Origin: Nocardia macrotermitis
GTDB lineage: Bacteria > Actinomycetota > Actinomycetes > Mycobacteriales > Mycobacteriaceae
Length of the DNA: 64,000 nt
NCBI RefSeq assembly: GCF_009604405.1
Contig: NZ_WEGK01000020.1
Span: forward strand, 60,924 to 124,923
Direction: 5' to 3'
Positions 42,545 to 50,921 of this stretch are shown here, in pieces. Every line of letters starts with the position of its first letter. Position 1 is the stretch's first letter. The notes below the pieces were generated by a model, which was not told the DNA's origin, did no database searches, and worked only from the letters and a program-made list of their open reading frames with translations. A program made the translations under genes and the position numbers.

Positions 42545-43336
42545 TCAGCGGTCCGCCGCGATCTGCTGTCCGAGAATGATCTGCGCGCAACGCTCGGGAT
42601 CGTCGTAGAACGGCGTGTGCCCGCTGCCGGGCAGCGTGAGGTGTTGCGCCTCGGGCAGCCGCACGCGGGCCCGGCGGCTCTGCGTCGCGTAGGTGAGCAG
42701 CACATCGCGGCTGCCCCACGCGACGGTGACCGGAATATTCGCCAGCCGTCCCGAATCCTGAAGGCGCGCACGGTCGAACGATGCCAGCGCGGGGGCGAAT
42801 CCGGGGGAATCGATCGCGCCCAGCGCGGTCGCGAGGGCGACGTCGCCGCTCACCGCCCACGCCTTGCCGAAGACCAGGCTCAGGAAGGCGGTGCGGCCGG
42901 CGGGGGTGTCCAGGATCGAACGCAGCGTGGGACGCAGAGTGCGGCCGAGTTTCGCGGACATGCCGAGGGATTGCTGACACCAGGCGCGTCCGGCGGTGGC
43001 CCAGAAGCCGATCGGCGAGAAGGCGGTCACCGAACGGGCCAGGCCGCGCGCGGCCAGGTTCAGCACGATCAGCCCGCCCATGGAGTTGCCCGCCAGATGC
43101 GGTGTGTCCAGGCCGTTTTCGGCGAGGAAGGCCGCGAGTGCGTCGGTGAGCTGGTCGACGGTGGTGTGCGCGAGCGGTTCGGACTCGCCGAAGCCGGGCA
43201 GATCCACCGCGTAGACCTCGAACGATTCGGCCAGCCGGTCGATCACCGGCTCCCACACCTGCCAGCGGCTGCCGACGCCGTGGACCAGGACCAGGGGCTC
43301 CCCGCTGCCGACGCGGTGGTGATTCAACACGCGCAC
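42545..43336 (-). CDS. alpha/beta hydrolase
   Basis: 263 aa, serine-hydrolase fold. LVLVHGVGSRWQVWEPVID provides the oxyanion hole, LAGNSMGGLIVLNLA the nucleophile elbow with Ser, WGSRDVLLTY the acid region and LPGSGHTPFYDDPE the catalytic His. It is of the Abhydrolase_1 type seen in lactone and ester hydrolases. GTG 43336 abuts a TACCCT box, and GTG 43330 would be 6 nt after it, so a leaderless start at 43330 is possible. No operon partner. Confidence 0.9.
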   Translation of the reverse strand: MRVLNHHRVGSGEPLVLVHGVGSRWQVWEPVIDRLAESFEVYAVDLPGFGESEPLAHTTVDQLTDALAAFLAENGLDTPHLAGNSMGGLIVLNLAARGLARSVTAFSPIGFWATAGRAWCQQSLGMSAKLGRTLRPTLRSILDTPAGRTAFLSLVFGKAWAVSGDVALATALGAIDSPGFAPALASFDRARLQDSGRLANIPVTVAWGSRDVLLTYATQSRRARVRLPEAQHLTLPGSGHTPFYDDPERCAQIILGQQIAADR

Positions 43337-43414
43337 AGGGTAGCAACGGTTGACGTCATGCCAACAGGGGTCGTTTCGTGTGTTTCGACGGTGTTCAGCG
43401 GTACGATGAATGGT

Positions 43415-43642
43415 ATGGCAACCCGTAAGGTGACGCTGTCACTCGATGCGGCGGCCTGGTCGTTCGCCGAGCAGGCCGCGCAGCGTGCGGGCATGTCCCC
43501 GTCCGCGTGGATATCTCGCGCCGCGCGGCGTGAGGCGGTGCGCACCGGCTGTGGTCCGGTGCCCGAGGATCCGGCGGCCGTCGCGGCCGCGGAGGAGGCC
43601 GAGCTCGCGGCCGCCGAGGAGCTGATGCGTGCGCAGGGGTGA
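43415..43642 (+). CDS. antitoxin, ribbon-helix-helix type
   Basis: 75 aa. The N-terminus MATRKVTLSLDAAAWSFAEQAAQRAGMSPSAWISRA is a ribbon-helix-helix pattern, with the TLSL strand and two helices. The acidic Ala/Glu-rich C-terminus would bind the toxin. TACGAT at 43402-43407 lies 7 nt before the ATG, so the message is probably leaderless. It overlaps the toxin gene by 14 nt. Confidence 0.82.
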   Translation: MATRKVTLSLDAAAWSFAEQAAQRAGMSPSAWISRAARREAVRTGCGPVPEDPAAVAAAEEAELAAAEELMRAQG

Positions 43643-43925
43643 GCTGTGGAAGTACAACCCGCACGGCCTGCCTCGGCTCCGCAACGTCATCCTGATCTCG
43701 AGCGATGGCATCAATGAGTCACCGCGTCCCTGGCTGATCGCCGCCGAACTGCTCGACGCGGATCCGCAGGACATCCTGGCCGTCCCGATTCCCGGCCACG
43801 GCTGGGTGCACGCGGGCAATCTGGGTCGCATCTATCGAGGTTGGCTGGTCGAACGGCTGGACGCGACCGACGAGGAGACCCTCGAACGTCTCGATACCGC
43901 GTTGCGTGCCGCGATGGATCTATAG
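43629..43925 (+). CDS. MazF/PemK-like toxin
   Basis: 98 aa. RRGELWKYNPHGLPRLRNVILISSDGIN is the MazF/PemK opening (RGEIW..d), and the VPIPGHGWVHAGNLGRIYRGWLVERL segment plus the last helix TLERLDTALRAAMDL complete the small SH3-like RNase fold. It would cut mRNA or other RNA at specific sites. The ribbon-helix-helix gene upstream is the expected antitoxin, with the usual overlapping coupling. The central strands are somewhat divergent, so activity is inferred. Confidence 0.83.
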   Translation: MRRGELWKYNPHGLPRLRNVILISSDGINESPRPWLIAAELLDADPQDILAVPIPGHGWVHAGNLGRIYRGWLVERLDATDEETLERLDTALRAAMDL

Positions 43926-44045
43926 CTTCCTCACGATTGTGGATTGTCACCTCCGACTGTCGCCCGGCGGTGCGATGCGGCAGTATCACCACGGCGGTTG
44001 TGTGTCGCCGCCGTAGCCGTATTTGACGAGAATCGAGGAAATCAG

Positions 44046-44366
44046 TTGAGGATTACGCTGATCGCCGCCGCGTTGGTCGCCGTGCCCCTGCTGGCGGGCT
44101 GCGGGTCGAGCAACGCCCAGCCCGAGGTCACCCAGGCGGATCTGTCCAAGGCGTTGCAGAGCAGCGGTCTGAACGACCCGAAGCTGGCCGACTGCGCCGC
44201 GAAGATCTATGTCGGAGAAGGCATCTCGCAGGACGGCCTGCGCCTGATGACCAAGCCCGGCACCGATACCAACAAACTCGACTCCGCCACCATGGGGCTG
44301 AGCAAGGACGACGCCGCCAAGGCCAAGTCCGCCACCCAGAAGATCCTCACCGACTGCATCAAGTAG
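44046..44366 (+). CDS. small lipoprotein
   Basis: 106 aa. TTG 44046 has GAGGA at 7 nt. The signal RITLIAAALVAVPLLAGCGSS contains a lipobox LAGC, so the protein should be lipid-anchored outside the membrane. The mature part, about 85 residues, is mainly helical with two Cys (LADCAAKIYV and the C-terminal LTDCIK) that may pair. It is not recognised as a named family. A stem-loop follows the stop by 8 nt, so it is a single-gene unit. Confidence 0.85.
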   Translation: MRITLIAAALVAVPLLAGCGSSNAQPEVTQADLSKALQSSGLNDPKLADCAAKIYVGEGISQDGLRLMTKPGTDTNKLDSATMGLSKDDAAKAKSATQKILTDCIK

Positions 44367-44374
44367 TGCCGCCG

Positions 44375-44404
44375 CCCGGCCGGTGCGTTCGACGCCCGGC
44401 CGGG
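44375..44404 (+). terminator. GC-rich stem-loop after the lipoprotein gene
   Basis: 9-bp arms CCCGGCCGG and CCGGCCGGG around a 12-nt loop, 8 nt after the stop. No U-run, so termination would be of the actinobacterial hairpin-only kind. Confidence 0.6.
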
Positions 44405-44539
44405 TAACGCGCGCCATGTCCTAAGCTGTGCCCGCGTAACACGAATTGTATGTACGACCGGTTCTGCGCTCGAACACGGATTCGGTATCCGATCCGGATC
44501 CAGTTGCTCTGGATAATCCAATCGCAGAAAGGATCGAAT

Positions 44540-45820
44540 ATGAGGAGTGGTAAACGCGCCTGGGTCACAGTATTGGCGGGAACCCTCATCGTGGCCGGTG
44601 GCGGTGCGGTCGTCACACCGCAGGCGTGGTCGAAGCCGACGGCGTCGTCGCAATCCCCGGGGGCCGTCATTCGGGCCGTCACGTCGCGGGTGAATATTTC
44701 GGCGCCCGGAATGCCGGGCGTCGTTCCGGCCAGCTCGACGCGGATGATCTACGCCAGCAATACCACCAACAATGCGCCGACCTCGGTGGTGGGCACCTAT
44801 CTGGAACCGACGCAGCCGTGGACCGGGCCCGGGGAACGCCCGCTGATCGCGTATGCCGGCGGCACCCAGGGGCAGAGCGATCAGTGCGCGCCTTCGGCGA
44901 TGCTGTCCCAGGTGGTGCGATTCCAGCCGCCCGCCGACGCGATCATCGAATACGATCTCGCCCCGATCTATCAAATGCTTTCGCGCGGAATGGGTGTGGT
45001 GATCACCGATTACCACGACCTCGGCACGCCGGGGATCCACGATTTCCTGAACCGGAAAACGCAGGGGTACGCGGTGCTGGATTCCGCGCGGGCCGCGTTG
45101 CGGTTGCCCGGCAGCGGGTTGAATCCCCGTTCGCCCGTGCTGCTCTACGGCTATTCGCAGGGCGGTATGGGGTCGGCCGCGGCGGCCGAACTGCAACCGA
45201 AGTACGCGCCCGACCTGAACGTGCGCGGGGCGTATGTCGGTGCGCCCCTGGTGGATCCGGAATTCTATATCGGCCGCAACGACGGCCGTCCCGGTGTCGC
45301 ACCGGCCATCGCGTGGATCCTGAACGGTATCGCCGCCGATTATCCGGACACCCGCCCGGCGCTCGACGCCGCGCTGAACAACACCGGGAAGGCGATCCTG
45401 CACGATTCGATCGGCAAATGCGGCGGCGGGCTCGGCGACAGTATCGTGCAGCCGCAGAACACCTCCCGGTGGACGACCAGCGGGCAGCCGATCACGGCCG
45501 TCATCGATCGCACCCCGGCGTTGAAGAAGGCGTTCGACGAGCAGCGGCTCGGTGGTCTGGGCCCGACGGTGCCGGTGCGCGTCTACACCGCGCGGAACGA
45601 CGATTCGATGCCGTATCCGCTGGTCCGGGCCATGGCCGCGAGTTGGTGCGGGCACGGCACGCCGGTGCAGGTGCAGGCCGATGCGTCGGTGCCGCCGATG
45701 GCGGGCATCGTCGGCACGCACGATCTGGCGTTCTTCCCGTCGGCGGCCGACTCGCAGCAGTGGATGACCGATCGCCTGGCCGGTGTGCCCGCACCGGTCA
45801 ATTGCGCGGCGCTGCCGTAG
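44540..45820 (+). CDS. secretory lipase (LIP family)
   Basis: 426 aa. The N-terminus is a signal peptide (KRAWVTVLAGTLIVAGGGAV). The mature enzyme is an alpha/beta hydrolase of the secretory-lipase family found in Nocardia, Rhodococcus and Candida: LIAYAGGTQGQSDQCAPS, ITDYHDLGTPGIHDF, the nucleophile in LLYGYSQGGMGSAAAAEL, RVYTARNDDSMPY for the acid, and GTHDLAFFPSA for the His. Cys residues may form disulfides. It should release fatty acids from outside lipids, feeding the fatty-acid genes in the window. ATG 44540 has a GAAAGGA site. Strong hairpins follow. Confidence 0.92.
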   Translation: MRSGKRAWVTVLAGTLIVAGGGAVVTPQAWSKPTASSQSPGAVIRAVTSRVNISAPGMPGVVPASSTRMIYASNTTNNAPTSVVGTYLEPTQPWTGPGERPLIAYAGGTQGQSDQCAPSAMLSQVVRFQPPADAIIEYDLAPIYQMLSRGMGVVITDYHDLGTPGIHDFLNRKTQGYAVLDSARAALRLPGSGLNPRSPVLLYGYSQGGMGSAAAAELQPKYAPDLNVRGAYVGAPLVDPEFYIGRNDGRPGVAPAIAWILNGIAADYPDTRPALDAALNNTGKAILHDSIGKCGGGLGDSIVQPQNTSRWTTSGQPITAVIDRTPALKKAFDEQRLGGLGPTVPVRVYTARNDDSMPYPLVRAMAASWCGHGTPVQVQADASVPPMAGIVGTHDLAFFPSAADSQQWMTDRLAGVPAPVNCAALP

Positions 45821-45904
45821 GTTCCGCGCGACCGGTCGATGTCGGTATGTCGATATTCCGTTCCGGATAGCCGGGATATCGGGTCGAATATATGAAATTC
45901 GGTG

Positions 45905-45945
45905 ACGGGCCGGACCGCGGGAATGATTTCCCCGGTCCGGCCCGT
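45905..45945 (+). terminator. intrinsic terminator after the lipase gene
   Basis: Perfect 13-bp arms (ACGGGCCGGACCG and CGGTCCGGCCCGT) with a 15-nt loop. A second small stem (AGAGG and CCTCT) followed by TTTT lies at 45956-45976. Together they close the lipase unit. The remaining 45977-46146 bases should hold the alkB promoter. Confidence 0.8.
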
Positions 45946-46146
45946 TCGTATGTCTAGAGGAGAAAGTCCCTCTTTTATTGCGGATCAATTTCCGTCATAA
46001 AGTGATAATTCCCCGGTCGCACGGGTGTTTTCGGTTTTTCGTTGGCATGTGACCGCGGGGCCGCTACCGTGGGAGAGTCGACGCATTACAGGGTGTGGGG
46101 CACGCCTTCGACTGATCGTTTATCGGCTTGGTGGGGCGAGACGGTT

Positions 46147-47265
46147 ATGACGGATACGAAAAATATCGCTGTTCGCGATCGGAAGCGTTATCTCTGGGTG
46201 CTCGGTACGGTGGCGCCCGCATCGGCACTGTTCCCGGCGCAACTGGTGCATCTCACCGGGTTCGAGCTGTTCTGGTGGATCGGCCCGATCCTGGTGCTGG
46301 TGGCGATACCGCTGCTGGACCTCGCGGTCGGGCGCGACAGCGGCAATATGAGCGAGCAGGACTATGCGGTGTTGTCCGACGATCACTACTATCGTTGGTG
46401 CACTTACCTTTTCCTGCCGATACAGTTCGCCGGACTGGTGATCGCGGGCCATCTGTGGGCGAGTCCCGCGCTGAGTCTCATCGACAAACTGGGGTTGACC
46501 GCGACGCTGGGGATCGTCTCGGGCATCGGGATAAACACCGCCCACGAACTCGGTCATCGAGCCGAACACCTGGAACGCCGCCTCGCGAAAATCGCACTGG
46601 CGCAATCCGGTTACGGACATTTCTACGTCGAACACAATCGCGGCCATCATGTTCGCGTAGCCACGCCCGCGGATCCGGCGAGCGCCCGATTCGGGGAATC
46701 GCTGTGGGAATTCCTGCCGCGCAGCATTTTCGGGGGTTTCCGGTCGGCGCTGGCGCTGGAACGGGAACGGCTGTCCCGCAAAGGAAAGCGATGGTTCAGC
46801 CGGGACAACAATCTGTTGCAGGCGTGGTCGCTGACCGTCGTGCTGTTCGGCTCGATGATCCTCGTGTTCGGATACGTCATCGTGCCGTTCCTGGTGATGC
46901 AGGCCGTGATCGGCGTCGGACTGCTCGAGACGGTGAACTACCTCGAGCATTACGGCCTGAAGCGCGCGCGGCGGGCGGACGGCCGCTACGAGCGATGTTC
47001 GGCGCGGGACAGTTGGAACAGCGACCGGCTCGTCACGAACGTCCTGCTGTTCCATCTCCAGCGCCACAGCGACCATCACGCCAATCCCGGCCGCCGCTAC
47101 CAGACGCTGCGCAGTGCCGAAGAGGCGCCGCAGTTGCCCTACGGCTACGCCACGATGATGGTGCTGGCCTGCATTCCGCCGCTGTGGCGCGCGGTCATGG
47201 ACCATCGGGTGCTGGAGCACTACGGCGGGGATATCACGCTGGTGAACGTGCGGCCGCGAGCGTGA
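46147..47265 (+). CDS. alkB: alkane 1-monooxygenase AlkB
   Basis: A 372-aa membrane diiron hydroxylase that oxidises n-alkanes to 1-alkanols. All eight-His boxes of AlkB are present: NTAHELGHR, YVEHNRGHHVRVATP, and LQRHSDHHANPGRRYQ, plus the NYLEHYGLKR HYG motif. Membrane helices flank them. ATG 46147 was chosen because the conserved region begins soon after. Unlike most Nocardia and Rhodococcus alkB loci, no rubredoxin, rubredoxin reductase or TetR gene follows, so electron donors must be encoded elsewhere. Confidence 0.95.
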   Translation: MTDTKNIAVRDRKRYLWVLGTVAPASALFPAQLVHLTGFELFWWIGPILVLVAIPLLDLAVGRDSGNMSEQDYAVLSDDHYYRWCTYLFLPIQFAGLVIAGHLWASPALSLIDKLGLTATLGIVSGIGINTAHELGHRAEHLERRLAKIALAQSGYGHFYVEHNRGHHVRVATPADPASARFGESLWEFLPRSIFGGFRSALALERERLSRKGKRWFSRDNNLLQAWSLTVVLFGSMILVFGYVIVPFLVMQAVIGVGLLETVNYLEHYGLKRARRADGRYERCSARDSWNSDRLVTNVLLFHLQRHSDHHANPGRRYQTLRSAEEAPQLPYGYATMMVLACIPPLWRAVMDHRVLEHYGGDITLVNVRPRA

Positions 47266-47418
47266 ACGGACCCGTCACGTCGTGGCGTGCGGGTTCACCT
47301 CGTCGGTGGTGCGCGGGGCGGCCGGATAACAAGTCGAACAATGTCCGGCATGCCGGTTCCGGATCTGGCATGGTGTACCAAATTGCTTGCTGTGCAATGA
47401 CTCTGGAGGAGAAGTTAC

Positions 47419-47808
47419 GTGCTCGAACTGACCATGGCCACGGTGTCCGGGGCCGAGGCCGCCACGGGCGGAATGATGATGGCCGACGCCCCGAGCGAAG
47501 CGGGGACCGTGTTGCGGGTCGGGCGCGACAAATCGGTGTGCCGGATCGTCGTCCCCGGTGACTGGGTGTTCGTTTCCCCGGTCCACCTGGAATTCGTGTG
47601 CAGCCCGGAAGGGGCGTGGCAGGTGACCCGGGTCTCCGAGGCGGAACCCGACGCGGCCTCGGAGGTACGGATGGTCGTGGGCCAGCACACGTACGCCCTG
47701 CCCACCGGCAGCACCGCGACCCTGCCCAGGGGCGGCCACGGTGAGATCGTCATCGCCGACAGCGCCGCGCCCCGCAGCGTGAACATGGGCTTCTACCACG
47801 AACTTTGA
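47419..47808 (+). CDS. FHA-like domain protein
   Basis: 129 aa. GTG 47419 follows GGAGGAGAA. The region GTVLRVGRDKSVCRIVVPGD (GR motif) and the following VSPVHLEFVCS (S-x-x-H) with a closing GAWQVTRVS strand fit a forkhead-associated phosphothreonine-binding domain. The N-terminal 25 residues are Ala/Met-rich, and the C-terminus is a strand-rich tail ending in YHEL. It could read phosphorylation by a Ser/Thr kinase; no kinase is nearby. The match is partial, so the domain call is moderate. Confidence 0.7.
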   Translation: MLELTMATVSGAEAATGGMMMADAPSEAGTVLRVGRDKSVCRIVVPGDWVFVSPVHLEFVCSPEGAWQVTRVSEAEPDAASEVRMVVGQHTYALPTGSTATLPRGGHGEIVIADSAAPRSVNMGFYHEL

Positions 47809-47823
47809 GCGGAGTGGGTTGCG

Positions 47824-47857
47824 CGTGTCCGGATCGGGTGAGACCCGTCCGGACACG
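47824..47857 (+). terminator. stem-loop after the FHA-like gene
   Basis: 10-bp outer arms CGTGTCCGGA and TCCGGACACG with an inner CGGGT/ACCCG stem, 15 nt after the stop. Without a U-run on the plus strand it would be a hairpin-type terminator. Confidence 0.65.
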
Positions 47858-48037
47858 GGGAAAGTAAAAACCGCCCGCCAAGCGCTGGTCGGACGGATCG
47901 AAGTAGCCCGGTGGCCGATTGGGCACGGCAAAGGCACGACAGCGGGGGGAGAATCGCATGAATGCGGCGAGCGGTAGAGCGCCGAAACTCGCAGATAAAG
48001 GTGCTGACCTGCGGATCGCTCACGAGCTGAAATGAAG

Positions 48038-48108
48038 AGCCGGTGACGAGAATCGAACTCGCACTCTCAGCTTGGGAAGCTGATGTTCTACCACTAAACT
48101 ACACCGGC
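48038..48108 (-). tRNA. tRNA-Gly(CCC)
   Basis: Cloverleaf readable on the minus strand: acceptor stem GCCGGTG/CACCGGC, D arm GTTT...GAAC with AGTGGTA, anticodon stem TCAGC/GCTGA around the loop TTCCCAA (anticodon CCC, decoding GGG), T arm GCGAG-TTCGATT-CTCGT, discriminator T. CCA is not encoded. Length 71 nt. Confidence 0.95.
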
Positions 48109-48425
48109 GCGGCCATTATCGGCTGGACAGACGATAGCAGATCGACACCTCGGTGGTGCAACTTCCCTGGTCACGGCGTTGTCGTCCGCATCGGCACGGT
48201 GATCAGTCGGCGCTTACTCCAGTTGGACGGGCTTGCCGACGCCTTCTCGGAACAGGGGACTACGTTGTTGCGCAGCGCATTTCACGCCATCGCCCACGGT
48301 CCGGCCGATCCTGCCGTGTGATGAGAACCGGGCCGCCGCACGCCGATTCGGTGAGTTGCCGACGGTAACGATCACGCTGAGTGCTGGTCGTGTGCGCGGC
48401 CTCGATCGCGCATAGCATCGCCGGT
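48109..48425. other. intergenic region between tRNA-Gly and the panE-like gene
   Basis: 317 bases. It contains the tRNA promoter region (minus strand) and, at 48413-48418, a TAGCAT box that ends 7 nt before the panE-like ATG. No supported gene was seen. Confidence 0.5.
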
Positions 48426-49418
48426 ATGCGATACATCATCATCGGGGCGGGTGCGGTCGGCGGTGTGATCGGCGGGCGGCTGATTCAGGGCGGGAACGAC
48501 GTGGTGCTGGTTGCCCGTGGTGCGCATCTGGCGGCTCTGCGTGCCGACGGGTTGCGGCTGGTGACGGTCGAGGGGAGCACGACGTTGCCGGTGCGGGCCG
48601 TGGCCGATCCGGGCGAACTCGGTGAGTTGCGCGCCGATGACGTGCTGGTCCTCGCGGTGAAATCGCAGGATACGGTGGCCGCGTTGACGCAGTGGGCGGC
48701 CGCGCCGGTGGCCGGTGGCGGGATCGCCGCGGATCGGCTCGCGCTGGTGTGCGCCCAGAACGGGGTGGAGAACGAGCGCGTCGCCCAGCGGATCTTCCGG
48801 ACGGTGTACGGGATGTGCGTGTGGCTGCCCGCGACGCATCTGGAACCGGGCGTGGTGGTGCTGCACGTCGCGCCCCTGAGCGGCATCCTCACCCTGGGGC
48901 GCTATCCGCACGGAAGTGATTCCAGCATAACGGAATTCGGCAAGCATCTGGCCGCGAGCGAGTTCCTCGCGCCCGTCGTCGAGGATGTGATGCGCTGGAA
49001 GTACGGCAAACTCCTGAACAACCTGTCCAATGCGCTGTTGGCCCTGCTCGACGACACCGACGAACCCGCCGACGACCTGCGGCAGGGCGTCCGAGCCGAG
49101 GGCGAAACCGTGCTGGCCGCCGCCGGAATCCCGTACGCCGACGAATCCGAACGTCAAGTGATACAGGGCGATCGGATGGAACTCCAATACATCGCGAGCG
49201 TCCCTCGCCTCGGCGGCTCCACCTATCAGAGCCTGGCCCGCGCCACCGGCTCCGCCGAGGTCGACTACCTCAACGGCGAGATCGCCCTCCTCGGCCGCCT
49301 GCACGACGTCCCGACTCCGATCAACGATCTGCTCCAGCGGTTGGTCACCGAGTACGCCCGCGACCGCCGCGAACCTCGCGATCTGTCCCCGAGTCGTCTG
49401 CGCGCACTGCTCGGCTGA
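48426..49418 (+). CDS. 2-dehydropantoate 2-reductase (ketopantoate reductase family)
   Basis: 330 aa. The Rossmann motif is RYIIIGAGAVGGVIGGRLIQGG (GxGxxG). Further family features are VLAVKSQDTVAALTQWA, the ALVCAQNGVENE segment with conserved Asn, and the catalytic Lys in DVMRWKYGKLLNNLSNALLAL. It would reduce ketopantoate with NADPH in pantothenate synthesis, but related ApbA/PanE paralogues in actinobacteria often act on other keto acids. The message is probably leaderless (TAGCAT 7 nt before the ATG). A 29-bp copy of this start region occurs at 51599-51627. Confidence 0.9.
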   Translation: MRYIIIGAGAVGGVIGGRLIQGGNDVVLVARGAHLAALRADGLRLVTVEGSTTLPVRAVADPGELGELRADDVLVLAVKSQDTVAALTQWAAAPVAGGGIAADRLALVCAQNGVENERVAQRIFRTVYGMCVWLPATHLEPGVVVLHVAPLSGILTLGRYPHGSDSSITEFGKHLAASEFLAPVVEDVMRWKYGKLLNNLSNALLALLDDTDEPADDLRQGVRAEGETVLAAAGIPYADESERQVIQGDRMELQYIASVPRLGGSTYQSLARATGSAEVDYLNGEIALLGRLHDVPTPINDLLQRLVTEYARDRREPRDLSPSRLRALLG

Positions 49419-49511
49419 ACCACCGGTTGTGCCGGACAGCGCCGCCGAATGCCCGAGCGCACGTCGGCGGCGACCCGGAAACTCCGCGCGGAACCCGAAA
49501 CCGTTTGACGC

Positions 49512-50330
49512 TCACCAGGTTCCGGTCAGACCATAGGTCGACAGGATCGCCTCCAGCGGCGGATTCAGGGCCGGTTGCAGGACCTCGGTGCCGTCGTCGG
49601 CGGTGGTGACGAGCCCTTTCGGATGCGATCGCCAGGACCGGCGCAGCCAGACGGCCCAGCAGGTCCACTCGCTGCCGTATCGCGATCCGAACATCACGCC
49701 GTGCGCGAGCGTCCCGTCGTAGAGGGTGACCGGCCAGATGGCGGTCGCGATCGCGGTGGTGAGCCAGCGCGCGGGGCCGCGTAACTCGGCGACGGTGAGG
49801 TCGGTGACGCCGCGTTCGATGAGCACCCGCGGTGTGTAGGTGGTGCTGATGGCCGAAAGGCTCGCCGCCGCTTCGATATCGATGAACCATCCCCGGGCGG
49901 GCAGGGTGATGCGATAGAGCCGCAGCGCGGTCAGCCACATCAGGTCGACCTCGCCGGGCGCGCGGTAGCCGGAGCTGCGCCATTCCTCGCGGATCAGCGA
50001 TTCGAGTTCGTCGTCCTCGCTCACGTCGTCGAAATACGCGATCGCCCGGCGTGGCAGCTTGGGGCGCAACGGGGCCAGCAGTTCACCGTAAGCGCCCTCC
50101 ATGGTGCCTGCCGCGTAGACGGTCTGCTGCCCCTCGACGTCGTATCTGTTCCACTCCTCGCGCTCCACCGATCCGGACGGGACCCGCCTGATCGGATTGA
50201 GCGGCCCGTACACGGGTTTGGCGAGGCGGAAAACCTCACGGCGAGAAGAGGAAACGAGTGCCAGGCCGGTTTTGGGACACCTGCGATTCGTACCGGCGCC
50301 GGAGTGGATATCGCTGACGGACACCAACAT
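49512..50330 (-). CDS. RES-domain toxin (MbcT-like)
   Basis: 272 aa. The RES domain is visible: VFRLAKPVYGPLNPIRRV, the VEGQQTVYAAGTMEGAYGELLA segment with Tyr and Glu, and a late LYDGTLAHGVMFGSRYGSEWTCWAVW segment with RYGS/W. RES proteins such as M. tuberculosis MbcT destroy NAD+. This one is longer than MbcT (about 186 aa), with a 30-residue N-terminal extension and a longer C-terminus. It lies 63 nt after the Xre/ParS-type gene, the usual antitoxin-first order. The start is ATG 50330 or GTG 50324 behind an AGGGGG site. Confidence 0.88.
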   Translation of the reverse strand: MLVSVSDIHSGAGTNRRCPKTGLALVSSSRREVFRLAKPVYGPLNPIRRVPSGSVEREEWNRYDVEGQQTVYAAGTMEGAYGELLAPLRPKLPRRAIAYFDDVSEDDELESLIREEWRSSGYRAPGEVDLMWLTALRLYRITLPARGWFIDIEAAASLSAISTTYTPRVLIERGVTDLTVAELRGPARWLTTAIATAIWPVTLYDGTLAHGVMFGSRYGSEWTCWAVWLRRSWRSHPKGLVTTADDGTEVLQPALNPPLEAILSTYGLTGTW

Positions 50331-50393
50331 TCCCCCTTCATCAGGTCGACACCGATAGAGGGATGGTATCGAAGGGGGAATCCCGGGTGTTCG

Positions 50394-50774
50394 TCAGTCG
50401 CCGGAGTGGTGTGCGAATGCCACTGCCGCAGTGATCACTTCGCGATAGCGGCCGTCCCGGATCGCGATGGCGGGGGATTCCTCGTCCAGGTGCGGGTTCG
50501 CGCCGATGAACCAGGATCGCGCCACATCCGCACTTTCTGTGCCGGACAACATGTTCCAACAGCGGTGGGCCACCTGCAGGCGGGTGAGCGCGGCATCGCG
50601 GGGACGCGGGCCGTCGGTCTGTGACCACTTGTAGGGCAGCTTGCGGTCGCGCACGTCGGCGAGGAGTGCGACCAGGGTCGGGCCCAGGTTGTGCACGAGT
50701 TGGCGCGCCAGTTCCGAGGCGGGTAGCCGGGACGTTTCGGCGTGACTGGTGACGGCTTCGTGTGGTGCGCTCAT
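50394..50774 (-). CDS. MbcA/ParS/Xre-type antitoxin
   Basis: 126 aa. The C-terminal half RLQVAHRCWNMLSGTESADVARSWFIGANPHLDEESPAIAIRDGRYREVITAAVAFA follows the DUF2384/MbcA pattern (W-x-fl-G-xNP-L, P-x-A-I, vl-AA-x-F), seen in antitoxins of RES toxins. The N-terminal half is helical with a weak HTH-like stretch, VHNLGPTLVALLADVRDRK. It is upstream of the RES gene in the same orientation, so the two form an MbcTA-like type II system. An ATG at 50774 fits; no strong ribosome site was seen. Confidence 0.82.
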   Translation of the reverse strand: MSAPHEAVTSHAETSRLPASELARQLVHNLGPTLVALLADVRDRKLPYKWSQTDGPRPRDAALTRLQVAHRCWNMLSGTESADVARSWFIGANPHLDEESPAIAIRDGRYREVITAAVAFAHHSGD

Positions 50775-50921
50775 CGGGCCTCGCAATCCTCGATGGGTGA
50801 GCCTGCTCACCAGAAATGTGTCCAGGAAGCAGAGTAGTCGCAAATGACACCCGAATGCAACCGTTTGTGCTACTTTCGGTCCACCGCACAGCACGGCTTC
50901 ACTCTTCTGAACAGGGAATGC

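Noticed and set aside
48043..48321. A 92-residue plus-strand ORF starting within the tRNA region
   Set aside because: It runs antisense through tRNA-Gly and has no ribosome site or conserved feature.
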